NCBI GenBank assembly: GCA_965277435.1
Contig: OZ255821.1
Coordinates: forward strand, 3,038,001 to 3,102,000
Direction: 5' to 3'
Length of the DNA: 64,000 bases
Source: Bog-105 sp965277435
Lineage (GTDB): Bacteria; Acidobacteriota; Terriglobia; Bryobacterales; Bryobacteraceae
The translations under genes were made by a program, and so were the position numbers. Numbering within the stretch: the first letter of the stretch is position 1; every line of letters starts with the position of its first letter. Of the stretch, positions 36,901 through 44,340 are shown in pieces. The notes under the pieces are model-generated. The model saw nothing but the letters and a program-made list of their open reading frames with translations. It searched no databases and had not been told where the DNA came from.

Positions 36901-37130
36901 TCATCCTGGGCTGCGTTCCGCTGTGGACGGCAACTGGTTCGGGCGCGGTGTCGCGGCGGGTGTTGGGAACGGCGGTGATCGGCGGCATGCTGGCGGCGAC
37001 GGTGCTCGCCATCTTCCTGATCCCTGTGACGTTCGATGTGGTGGAGAAACTGTCGCACCGGGTGAAAGGTAAAGGCAAGAAGCCCATGGCGCGGGTTGAA
37101 GAACGGGAGGAAGAGAAAGCTTCGGTATGA
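33960..37130 (+). CDS. RND (HAE1-type) multidrug efflux pump
   Basis: 1056 residues, normal for AcrB-like proteins. It starts MSKFFINRPIVAMVISIVMV. Proton-relay Asp residues are in GLVVDDAIVVVEAVERH. Two periplasmic porter loops separate the TM sets, and the C-terminal half has GLAAKNAILIVEFAK. It forms the inner-membrane engine of the tripartite pump with the MFP upstream and the OMF downstream (ATGA overlap). Substrates are probably hydrophobic drugs or toxic metabolites. Confidence 0.96.
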   Translation: MSKFFINRPIVAMVISIVMVIVGIVSMLQLPIAQFPDIVPPEILVQATYPGADALTLEQSVATPLEAQISGVDHMAYMYSVNANNGVSQITVDFNVNTSPDIDQVLTQLRVSQAQSQLPAQVNTAGLTVQKSLYAPLMLIALYAPKGGYDSVFLANYAYINLVDELTRSPGISRVQVFGAGQYAMRAWVNPDRLNKLSITVPQIVAALQSQNTVNPAGQIGGEPVPSGQQFTYTVQAQGRLKSPEEFGNIVLRANPDGSNLLLKDVARLELGAQTYNLTGRYQGKPSAILAIYQLPGSNAVDAAKGVREKIATLSKRFPQNLAYQVSLDTTLAVTAGMKDIVTTLFIALALVIAVVYIFLQGWRATLIPLAAVPVSLIGTFVVFPLLGFSINTLSLFGLVLAIGLVVDDAIVVVEAVERHIEEGMSPRDAALRAMEEVAGPVVAIALILTAVFVPTIFIPGITGRLYQQFAVTIAISVIFSAFNALSLSPALSALLLKPKKKSRGPLARFFDWFNRMFEHVTHGYVNFSGFLLRKAAFSLIFLAGMAVLAVFIGGKLPGSFLPEEDQGYLYVALQLPNAASLQRTSEAARKVENILAKTPGVAGVTSVIGFSLLSRVQATYNGFFFVTLKPWEDRKAADEQYEAIKGHVMGALQQVPDGMAFSFPPPSIPGVGSSGGVTFILEDRSGAELSFLTSNLDKFMKAAGARKELTGMSTTYLPSVPQEYADVDRVKVTRQGVNVADVYETLQAFLGGYLVNYFNRFGRQWQVYVEAEGDFRQTTKDMSRFYVSNNKQGMVPLNAVTDTKPIAGPEFTTRFNEYHAAQINVAAAPGYSSGQAMAALEQVFAQTMPVEMGYDYTGMSYQEKQASQGVPPSVIFGLSIVFVFLILAAQYESWSLPFSVLLGTPIAVFGAYLFLFLRHFENDVYAQIGLVMLIGLAAKNAILIVEFAKTEYEKGKSIEEAALTGARIRFRPILMTAFAFILGCVPLWTATGSGAVSRRVLGTAVIGGMLAATVLAIFLIPVTFDVVEKLSHRVKGKGKKPMARVEEREEEKASV

Positions 37131-38530
37131 GACATCGCGCTTACATTGCGTTGTCGGCAACGTTTGTTTTGTTGACTGGTTGTACAGTGGGGCCAAATTA
37201 CCAACGGCCCGTGGTGAGCGTGCCGCCGGTATATCGCGGGACGGATCAGAGTGCGACGAACAACGCGAATCCGGCGTCGCTGGGCGATGCGAAGTGGTGG
37301 ACCGTTTTTCAGGATGAGACGCTGCAGCAACTGATTCGCACGGCGTTGAAGCAGAACTTCGACGTGCGCATTGCGGCGACGCGCATCCTGCAGGCGCAAG
37401 CACAGGTGACGATCACGCGAGCGAACCAGTTCCCAACGGTATCGGGCGGCCCGACGGTCGCGGGGACTCGCCAATCGGGCATTCCGAACGTCTTCAACGG
37501 GTACTCGTATCTGGCGGACGAGGTCTCGCTCTCGACGCAATGGGATATCGATTTTTGGGGCAGGTACCGACGGGCAACCGAATCGGCGCGCGACACGTTG
37601 CGGGCGAGCGAATGGGGGCGGCGGGCGATTGTCAGCACGCTGGTGGATAATCTGGCGGCGGCGTACTTTCAACTGCGGGAATACGACCTCGAGTTGGAGA
37701 TTGCCAAGCGGACGCTGGAATCGCGGCAGACTTCGCTGAAGCTGACTCAGACGCTCGAACAGGGTGGATCGACGTCGTTGGTAGACGTGCGCCAGGCGGA
37801 GCAACTGGTGGAAGAAGCGGCGGAGACAATTCCGCAGACGGAGCAATCGATAGCGCAGGAAGAGGATCAGATCAGCATTCTGTTGGGAGAGAATCCGCGA
37901 GAGATTCCGCGCGGCAAGGCGATTACGGAGCAGCCGCTGCCGGAGTCGATACCGGCAGGACTGCCATCGCGTTTGCTCGAGCGGCGGCCGGACATCGAAC
38001 AGGCAGAACAGCAGCTGGCGGCTGCGAATGCCCAGATCGGGGTGGCGCGGGCCCAACTATTTCCGCAGCTTTCGCTGACGGGGCAGGCGGGATTGCAGAG
38101 CATCGGACTGGGGAATCTATTCACCTGGCCGTCGCGGATCTGGACGTGGAGCGCGCCACTATCGCAGCCGATCTTCACGGCGGGAGCGTTGCAGGCGAAC
38201 GTGCGTTTGACGAGAGCGGAACGCGAGCAGGCGTTGCTGACGTACCAACAGACGATACAGACAGCATTCCGGGAAGTGTCTGACTCGCTGATTGCGTATC
38301 AAAAGTCTCGCGAATTTCGGACGCACCAAGAGGCGCTGACAACATCGGCGCAGGGCGCGTCCGACTTGTCTCATATGCGCTACTCGGGCGGCGTGACGAG
38401 TTATCTGGAAGTGCTGACGAGCGAGACGAACTACTTCTCGGCGGAGCTGAGCCTGGCGCGGTCACGGTTGAATGAGCGGCTGGCGCTGGTGCAGGTGTAT
38501 AACGCGTTGGGCGGCGGCTGGGAGTTGTAG
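37127..38530 (+). CDS. RND outer-membrane factor (NodT/OprM-type lipoprotein)
   Basis: 467 residues. Lipobox LLTGC (Cys19) is followed by TVGPNYQRP, typical of NodT-family OMFs. Two duplicated helical halves run from about 60 and 265. The ATG overlaps the RND stop (ATGA). It provides the exit duct for the pump. The TAG stop is immediately followed by a family B repeat, which probably marks the end of the operon. Confidence 0.94.
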   Translation: MRHRAYIALSATFVLLTGCTVGPNYQRPVVSVPPVYRGTDQSATNNANPASLGDAKWWTVFQDETLQQLIRTALKQNFDVRIAATRILQAQAQVTITRANQFPTVSGGPTVAGTRQSGIPNVFNGYSYLADEVSLSTQWDIDFWGRYRRATESARDTLRASEWGRRAIVSTLVDNLAAAYFQLREYDLELEIAKRTLESRQTSLKLTQTLEQGGSTSLVDVRQAEQLVEEAAETIPQTEQSIAQEEDQISILLGENPREIPRGKAITEQPLPESIPAGLPSRLLERRPDIEQAEQQLAAANAQIGVARAQLFPQLSLTGQAGLQSIGLGNLFTWPSRIWTWSAPLSQPIFTAGALQANVRLTRAEREQALLTYQQTIQTAFREVSDSLIAYQKSREFRTHQEALTTSAQGASDLSHMRYSGGVTSYLEVLTSETNYFSAELSLARSRLNERLALVQVYNALGGGWEL

Positions 38531-38574
38531 AGCGGGCCTCCTGGCCTGCTATGCCGCCATTCGTGGCGGCATTG
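38528..38574. repeat. REP-like repeat, family B, at the efflux operon end
   Basis: TAG (stop of the OMF gene) plus AGCGGGCCTCCTGGCCTGCT, then the hairpin ATGCCGCC-ATTCGT-GGCGGCAT. Matches the copy at 10800-10848. The hairpin may also act as a terminator. Confidence 0.75.
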
Positions 38575-38654
38575 TTCTCGACCGAAATCGGCCTGAGCGG
38601 CCTAATTTCTTAGACACAGAAGCCTAGCCTCGTCATCTAAAGGACATTTGCGCG

Positions 38655-39680
38655 ATGTCTGAACTGTCGCTGCAGGCGATTTCCAAGACCTATGATAACG
38701 GGGCCTTAGCACTCGCTCCGGTGGACCTGGTGGCCAAAGATGGCCAATTTGTCGTGCTGGTGGGACCCTCGGGGTGCGGCAAGTCAACGCTGCTGCGGAT
38801 CATTGCGGGGCTCGAGCAGGCGACGAGCGGAACGATCGAGATCGATGGAGTGCCGATCACCGATGTTCCGGCCAAAGCGCGCGATGTCGCAATGGTTTTC
38901 CAGAACTATGCGCTCTATCCACATATGACGGTAGAGCAGAACCTCGAGTTTTCGCTCAAGATGCGCGGCATGGCGAAAGAGGATCGGCGGCGGGAGATCG
39001 GCGTGGCGGCGGAACTGCTCCAGTTGACGGAATTGCTGAAACGCTATCCGTCGCAACTTTCGGGAGGCCAGCAGCAGCGGGTGGCTTTGGGGCGAGCGAT
39101 TGTGCGGAAGCCCAAGTTGTTCTTGCTGGATGAGCCGTTCAGCAATCTGGACGCTACGCTGCGGGCGAGCACAAGAACCGAGTTGATACGGTTGCACCGG
39201 CGGTTGCGAACGACAACGGTGTTCGTGACGCACGACCAGGTGGAAGCGATGAGCATGGCGGACGTGCTGGTGGTGTTGAAAGACGGCAAGGTGCAGCAGA
39301 TCGGCGCGCCGCTCGAGGTGTACCGCCGTCCGGTGAACTTGTTTGTGGCGGGGTTCATTGGATCGCCGCCCATGAATGTGATCGAGATGGACGGGAAGCT
39401 GCTAGGGTTGCGGGCCGAGCAGGCGCGAGTGGTGAACCCGGGCGACGATGTATCGCGCGGCGAAATAGTAACTGCCAAAGTCATTCTCCTGGAGCCGCTA
39501 GGAAACGAGATTCTGGCGACCTGCCTGGTGGCCGGGCAGGACGTGACGATCCGGCTGCCGTCGTCGTCGACGGTTCGGACCGGGCAAGAGATCCGGCTGG
39601 CGCTCGACATGGAGCAGGCGGTCTGGTTCGATCCGGCCACGGGCGTAGCGATCGAAAAGAACGCGGCAGTACTCACTTGA
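38655..39680 (+). CDS. Carbohydrate ABC transporter ATP-binding protein (MalK/UgpC-type)
   Basis: 341 residues. Walker A GPSGCGKST, signature LSGGQQQR, Walker B LFLLDEPFSNLD, and the H-loop FVTHDQVEAM. A C-terminal TOBE-like part follows (about 240-341) but is short for MalK. It is transcribed toward the two permease genes; its 3' end overlaps the permease by 8 nt tail to tail. It energises the importer whose other parts lie on the opposite strand. Confidence 0.92.
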   Translation: MSELSLQAISKTYDNGALALAPVDLVAKDGQFVVLVGPSGCGKSTLLRIIAGLEQATSGTIEIDGVPITDVPAKARDVAMVFQNYALYPHMTVEQNLEFSLKMRGMAKEDRRREIGVAAELLQLTELLKRYPSQLSGGQQQRVALGRAIVRKPKLFLLDEPFSNLDATLRASTRTELIRLHRRLRTTTVFVTHDQVEAMSMADVLVVLKDGKVQQIGAPLEVYRRPVNLFVAGFIGSPPMNVIEMDGKLLGLRAEQARVVNPGDDVSRGEIVTAKVILLEPLGNEILATCLVAGQDVTIRLPSSSTVRTGQEIRLALDMEQAVWFDPATGVAIEKNAAVLT

Positions 39681-40491
39681 TCCCGGTGCGGGAAATGCCC
39701 TGCACAAAGTAGCGCTGCAGCCCGACAAACATCAGCGTGACGGGCAAGATCGAGATCAAGACGACGACCATGATGCCCGACCAATCGAGAACATGCTCGC
39801 CTTGCAACATGCTCAAGCCGACGGGCAAGGTGGCGGACTTCTCGTCTTTGAGTATGACGAGCGGCCAGCCGAAGTCATTCCAGGTACCGAGAAAAAGCAA
39901 TACGGAAAGTACGGCAATAGCAGGTTTGCTGAGAGGTAGAACAAGGCGCGCGAAAATGTTCCATTCGCTGGCGCCATCGAGCCGGGCGGCATCGAGCAAT
40001 TCATCGGGAAAACTTTGTAGGAACTGGCGGGCGAGGAAGACGCCGTAGGTTTCGGCGGCGCGCGGCAGCAGAACGGCCCAGTAGGTATTGACGCCACCCA
40101 GAGCGGCCACGGTCATGAACTGGGGAACGATGAAGACCTGAGCAGGAAGCATGAGCGTGCAGAGAAAAATTACGAACAGAACATCGCGTCCCGGGAACTG
40201 GAACTTGGCGAAAGCATAGCCGGCGAGCAGGTCGAGCGTGATGTTGAGCGCGCCGCCGAGGAGAGCGAGAACGGTCGAGTTCAGAAGCCAGTAGCGGACG
40301 TTGTAAGTGGACCAGGCAGCAGCGAAGTTGTGCCAGGCGGGATGAGCGGGGAGGAAATGCAAAGTGCGGCCGAAGATTTCAGACGCTGGTTTGAGGGCGG
40401 TCAGGAACATCCAGAGGATGGGGAACAGGAAGACGAGCGAGGTGAGAGAGAGGATGCAAAGAAGGATGGCGTTCTGGCCGCGGTGTCTCAT
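39673..40491 (-). CDS. Carbohydrate ABC transporter permease (MalG-type)
   Basis: 272 residues, six membrane helices. EAA coupling loop: DAARLDGASEWNIFARLVLP. The N-terminal helix is LCILSLTSLVFLFPILWMFL. It overlaps the upstream permease gene by 4 nt, and together they form the translocation path for the solute bound by the lipoprotein at 41351-42619. Sugar specificity is not evident from sequence. Confidence 0.92.
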   Translation of the reverse strand: MRHRGQNAILLCILSLTSLVFLFPILWMFLTALKPASEIFGRTLHFLPAHPAWHNFAAAWSTYNVRYWLLNSTVLALLGGALNITLDLLAGYAFAKFQFPGRDVLFVIFLCTLMLPAQVFIVPQFMTVAALGGVNTYWAVLLPRAAETYGVFLARQFLQSFPDELLDAARLDGASEWNIFARLVLPLSKPAIAVLSVLLFLGTWNDFGWPLVILKDEKSATLPVGLSMLQGEHVLDWSGIMVVVLISILPVTLMFVGLQRYFVQGISRTGIK

Positions 40492-41354
40492 GCCTTGAGG
40501 CCTCGCTGGGATTTGCGTAGGAGCAGGGCGCTGGTGAGCGCGATGAGGATGAAGAACAGAATGACGCTGATGGCGGAGGCGTAGCCCTGACGCTGCTCGT
40601 CAAAAGCTGTTTCGTAGAGGTATTGCACGAGCGTGGTGGTGGAGAAGGCGGGGCCGCCTAAGGTCATGACATAGATGAGATCGAAGACGTGCAGGGAGTA
40701 GATGAGATTGGTGATGAGCAGGAACGTGTTGCTGGGAGCGAGCAGAGGCCAGACGATATAGCGGAAGCGGTTCCAGGCGCTCGCGCCGTCGAGCGAGGCG
40801 GCGTCGAGCAGTTGTTTTGGTACGTCCTGCAGAGCGGCGAGATAGACGACCATGCAGAGGCCGGTGCGCAGCCAGACAGTGGTGGCGATAACGGAGGGCA
40901 TGGCGAAGGCGGGCGAGGAGAGCCAGGGAAAACGGGGCAGCCCAACCATGGCCAAGGTGGCATTGAGAAGGCCGTAGTGCTGGTCGAAGATCCAGACGGC
41001 AATCACGCCGGAGGCAACGCTCGAAATGACAAAAGGGAGATAGAGAGCGGCGCGAAAGAAGTTGCGGGCGGGGAGCGGACGATTGAGGGCGACGGCGAGA
41101 GCCAAGCCGGCGGCCATAGTGAGGGGCACGACGGCGGCGGCGTAGATGAAGGTGTTTTTGAGGGCTCGCCAGAACTCGATGTCTTCCAAAATTTCGGCGT
41201 AGTTACCAAGGCCGATGAATTTGTGATCGCCGAGCAGGTTCCAGTTGAAGAGGCTGAGCAGGAAGATGGCGAGGATGGGTAGAAAAATGAATGGAATGAA
41301 AAGAGAGAGGTGCGGCGCCAGGAAAAGCCAGGGGGTGCGCTGGGGGTGTTTCAT
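40488..41354 (-). CDS. Carbohydrate ABC transporter permease (MalF-type)
   Basis: 288 residues with six membrane segments, beginning LFLAPHLSLFIPFIFLPILA. EAA loop: DAASLDGASAWNRFRYIVWP. It overlaps the binding-protein gene by 4 nt upstream and the second permease by 4 nt downstream, a standard importer layout. GC-rich and without anomalies. Confidence 0.92.
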   Translation of the reverse strand: MKHPQRTPWLFLAPHLSLFIPFIFLPILAIFLLSLFNWNLLGDHKFIGLGNYAEILEDIEFWRALKNTFIYAAAVVPLTMAAGLALAVALNRPLPARNFFRAALYLPFVISSVASGVIAVWIFDQHYGLLNATLAMVGLPRFPWLSSPAFAMPSVIATTVWLRTGLCMVVYLAALQDVPKQLLDAASLDGASAWNRFRYIVWPLLAPSNTFLLITNLIYSLHVFDLIYVMTLGGPAFSTTTLVQYLYETAFDEQRQGYASAISVILFFILIALTSALLLRKSQRGLKA

Positions 41355-42619
41355 GCCTGGTTGTTGGCGCGGCCGATAGCTCGGGCGACGTGGGCGAGGG
41401 TCTCTTCGGCTGACTGGCCGCCGGCGAAGGCGAGGTCTAACTCGTCGCCGAGCACGCGATTGATGCGATGAAAAGAAGGAAGAGTGACGGTCCGGGCTAA
41501 ATCGATGGGCACGGTTTTCGATTGTGCGAGGTGGACGCGCATTTCGTCGGGGCGGTAATCATACTTGATGCCTTGGGAAATGAGGCTTTTGCGGACAGGG
41601 AGGAACTGCGCGGCGATGCAGAAGTCACGCATATTTTCTTCGTTGGTGGCGAACCGGACGAAGTCGACGGCCGCGTCGGGGTAGCGGGACGTGCGACTCA
41701 CGCCGAGAGCATTGCCACCGAGTTCAGCGGCCATGCGGCGATGGCGCGGGAGGAAAGTGGTGGCCCATTCGAAGTCAGTATGCAACTCACGAATGGAGAT
41801 CGGGCCGACATCGAAATACATGCCGACGACGCCGTTGGCAAAGACGTTTTCAACCTGTTCGCTGGAGTGGGCTGAATCGCTGATGGGAACGAGGGCTTCG
41901 CGAAAGAAGGATTGGGTCCACCGGAGAGTTTCGAGAGACTCAGGGGAGGGAAGGGCGGACTGGCAAAAGTCGTCGCGGAGGAGAGTGCCGCCGCTTTGAT
42001 AGAGGAAATTGAGCCAGCGGAAAGAACCGCCGAGCGCCCAGTTGACGGCAAAGGCGTAGTCGAATTTCTTTTTGAGAGCGCGTGCGACGTCGATAAATTC
42101 CTCCCAGGACCAACTTGATTCGAGGGATTGGGGCGGCTTGATGCCGAGACGGTCGAAGGCCGTTTTGTTGTAGAGGATGGCGCTGGTGTCGGTGTGGTGG
42201 GGGAGAGCGTGGGTGCGGCCTTTGTAATTGACGGCGGCCCAGGTTTGCTCGGTGAATTCAGCGGCAGTAGTGGAGGGGAGGTACTTTGAGAGATCTATAA
42301 GAGCATTGCTGGGGCTGTAACGGCCCATATCGAGATACTGGACACGGATAATGTCGGGCCCGACGCCGGCGGCGATGAGAGTATCGACGGCATCACGGGT
42401 TTGATAGCCCACCTGTTCAACTTCAATGGCGACGCGGGGATGCTGCTGCTCGTAGCGCGCGGCAAGCTGATGGAAGGCTCGCATTTCGACCGGCATGCCC
42501 CAAACGGAAAGACGGAGGTGAGTTTTTCCGTCGCGGGCGGAGTTTGAGCGGCGGCAAGCGGTAGAGGCAGCCAGGACGCTCAAGAGGAGGGCCCGGCGGG
42601 AGGGGTGCTTAGAGTTCAA
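41351..42619 (-). CDS. Extracellular sugar-binding lipoprotein
   Basis: 422 residues from TTG 42619 (LNSKHPSRRALLLSVLAAST followed by Cys, a lipoprotein-type leader). Extracellular solute-binding family 1: HLRLSVWGMPVEMRAFHQL, then a bilobal fold ending LAFAGGQSAEETL. The open frame continues to 42970, but that part is the translation of a tandem repeat and a family A repeat, so it is not part of the protein. Candidate ligand: a mono- or oligosaccharide. Confidence 0.85.
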   Translation of the reverse strand: MNSKHPSRRALLLSVLAASTACRRSNSARDGKTHLRLSVWGMPVEMRAFHQLAARYEQQHPRVAIEVEQVGYQTRDAVDTLIAAGVGPDIIRVQYLDMGRYSPSNALIDLSKYLPSTTAAEFTEQTWAAVNYKGRTHALPHHTDTSAILYNKTAFDRLGIKPPQSLESSWSWEEFIDVARALKKKFDYAFAVNWALGGSFRWLNFLYQSGGTLLRDDFCQSALPSPESLETLRWTQSFFREALVPISDSAHSSEQVENVFANGVVGMYFDVGPISIRELHTDFEWATTFLPRHRRMAAELGGNALGVSRTSRYPDAAVDFVRFATNEENMRDFCIAAQFLPVRKSLISQGIKYDYRPDEMRVHLAQSKTVPIDLARTVTLPSFHRINRVLGDELDLAFAGGQSAEETLAHVARAIGRANNQA

Positions 42620-42637
42620 AGTTGTGACAGCCCGGGA

Positions 42638-42663
42638 AGATGGCAGGCTAAAGCCTACCCTAC
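42638..42663. repeat. REP-like repeat, family A
   Basis: AGATGGCAGGCTAAAGCCTA then CCCTAC: an inverted copy of the family A core, 18 bp upstream of the binding-protein start. Confidence 0.75.
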
Positions 42664-42806
42664 TTTGTTTAACAGATGCTTGGAGATCGGCTGGCCGGCC
42701 AAAATGTGAGGAACGAAGCCAGTGGGCTGTTGCTTCGGCTCGTTTAGGGTTGAGACGTTGGCGATCGAGTACTCGATGGAGTCTGGGGAGAGTGGGCCAT
42801 GCTGCG

Positions 42807-42930
42807 TTTTTTGAGGAACGAAGCCAGTGGGCCGTTGGGAAGAGCAGAGCGTGCTGTGTTTTTTGAGGAACGAAGCCAGTGGGCCGTTGGGAAGAGCAGA
42901 GCGTGCTGTGTTTTTTGAGGAACGAAGCCA
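42807..42930. repeat. 52-bp tandem direct repeat
   Basis: Two full units (42807-42858, 42859-42910) and a 20-bp partial unit (42911-42930). Each begins TTTTTTGAGGAACGAAGCCA. Older, diverged units reach back to about 42707. No spacers and no coding signal of its own. The rest of the 42620-43214 gap shows only this array and the family A repeat; no gene is seen. Confidence 0.85.
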
Positions 42931-43214
42931 GAAGCTTTATGGGGCTTCCGGAGTGAGGTGAGGTCCGCAAAAGCTAAGGGGGAGCGGGATTTGATGGATT
43001 TTTTCGCAGCGGACATTTGAATCACCTGCGCGGACGGTAGCAGCGGGGTGAATGGGGAGGAGTCTGGAACGGGAGTAAGTGTCTGGATCCAGGGAAGCCG
43101 AGAAATTTACAAAGCTTGTGACAACTGTTGGTCAGATTGTATCGGTTGCGACAGAACGCGAATCCATGGCAAGTTCAATGGCTATCCATGTGGGAAGTAA
43201 CATGGGGCGAGAAC

Positions 43215-44297
43215 GTGACAACGCCTTTACGAGTTGGCCTCATCGGGGTCAGCGCCGATAGTGGTTGGGCCAGGGATGGCCACGTGCCGGCGGTGCAGGG
43301 GCTGGCGGGATTAGAACTGGTGGGAGTGGCCGCGAGTAGCCCGGAGAAAGCCGATGCGGCCGCGAAGGCCTTTGGTGTGGAGTCGGCTTTTGCGAGTGGC
43401 GCGGAGCTGATTCGCGATCCCAACATTGATCTCGTGGCGGTTTGCGTTCGAGTTCCCGAACACCATGGGCTCGTGATGGGGGCGATCGCGGCGGGTAAAC
43501 ACGTGTACTGCGAGTGGCCATTGGGTCGCAACACGGCTGAAACTGAGGAGATGGCTGCGGCCGCGCAGGCGGCGGGAATACACGCAGCCATAGGTCTGCA
43601 GACACGGGCGAATCCGGCGGCCATGCGAGCATGCGATCTGATCGCGTCCGGCGCGCTGGGGCGGGTGTTGAGCGCTCACGTCTATTCCAGCACCGCCGGT
43701 TTTGGACCGGTTGTTCCGTCGCCGTATCTTTACCTTGAGAAGCCCGAGAACGGGGTAAATATGGTGACCATTCAGGGCGCCCACACCATTGACTTCGCGG
43801 TTTCGGTGTTCGGCCGATTGCTCGATCTAAGCGCTCTCAACACGATCCAGTATCCCGTGATTGAAGCCGGAGACGAGCGTAAGAAACAAGCCCGAGTGAC
43901 CTTCGACCACATGCTGGTGCAGGCGCGGCTTGCCACAGGTGGAGCTCTTTCGATCGAGGTAGCCGGTGGACGTCCGGCCGAGACGCCGTTCCGCCTGGAA
44001 GTAGTCGGCGAGCAAGGCGTTCTGGCCATTGATGGCGGCGCGCCACGAGGCTTTCAATCCGGCCGTTTGCGTCTATCGCTCAATGGGGAGGCTCAACCGG
44101 TGGACGAGGGCGAGATGAGAACGATGCCGGACTCGGCCGCCAATGTTGCCGGAATTTATGTGGCCCTGCGCGACGATATTCGTCAAGAAACTTTCACAGT
44201 TCCAGACTTTCATCGGGCGGTGGGCTTGTCGCGGCTGATGGACGACGAGATGGTATCCGCACAAACGGGAACTCGTATCCCGCTTGCCGGTGACTGA
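43215..44297 (+). CDS. Gfo/Idh/MocA-family NAD(P)-dependent dehydrogenase
   Basis: 360 residues from GTG 43215, with GGGG 8 nt upstream. The Rossmann motif is PLRVGLIGVSADSGWARDG. AGKHVYCEWPLGRN contains the EKP-like catalytic-lysine region, here with E-W-P. The C-terminal domain holds the beta-sheet substrate site. The frame continues to ATG 43128, but those residues lack family similarity. It may oxidise the sugar imported by the neighbouring ABC system. Confidence 0.85.
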   Translation: MTTPLRVGLIGVSADSGWARDGHVPAVQGLAGLELVGVAASSPEKADAAAKAFGVESAFASGAELIRDPNIDLVAVCVRVPEHHGLVMGAIAAGKHVYCEWPLGRNTAETEEMAAAAQAAGIHAAIGLQTRANPAAMRACDLIASGALGRVLSAHVYSSTAGFGPVVPSPYLYLEKPENGVNMVTIQGAHTIDFAVSVFGRLLDLSALNTIQYPVIEAGDERKKQARVTFDHMLVQARLATGGALSIEVAGGRPAETPFRLEVVGEQGVLAIDGGAPRGFQSGRLRLSLNGEAQPVDEGEMRTMPDSAANVAGIYVALRDDIRQETFTVPDFHRAVGLSRLMDDEMVSAQTGTRIPLAGD

Positions 44298-44340
44298 GGA
44301 AAGTAAATGAGCGTTGCCTGATCTGGACCGGAGCCTGCCA

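Noticed and set aside
36527..38056. 509-residue minus-strand ORF
   Set aside because: Antisense to the RND pump and OMF genes; no domain pattern.
42807..42930. CRISPR array
   Set aside because: The repeats are contiguous without spacers and no cas genes are near.
42620..42970. N-terminal extension of the sugar-binding lipoprotein
   Set aside because: It is translated 52-bp tandem repeat and REP sequence; the lipoprotein leader starts after it.
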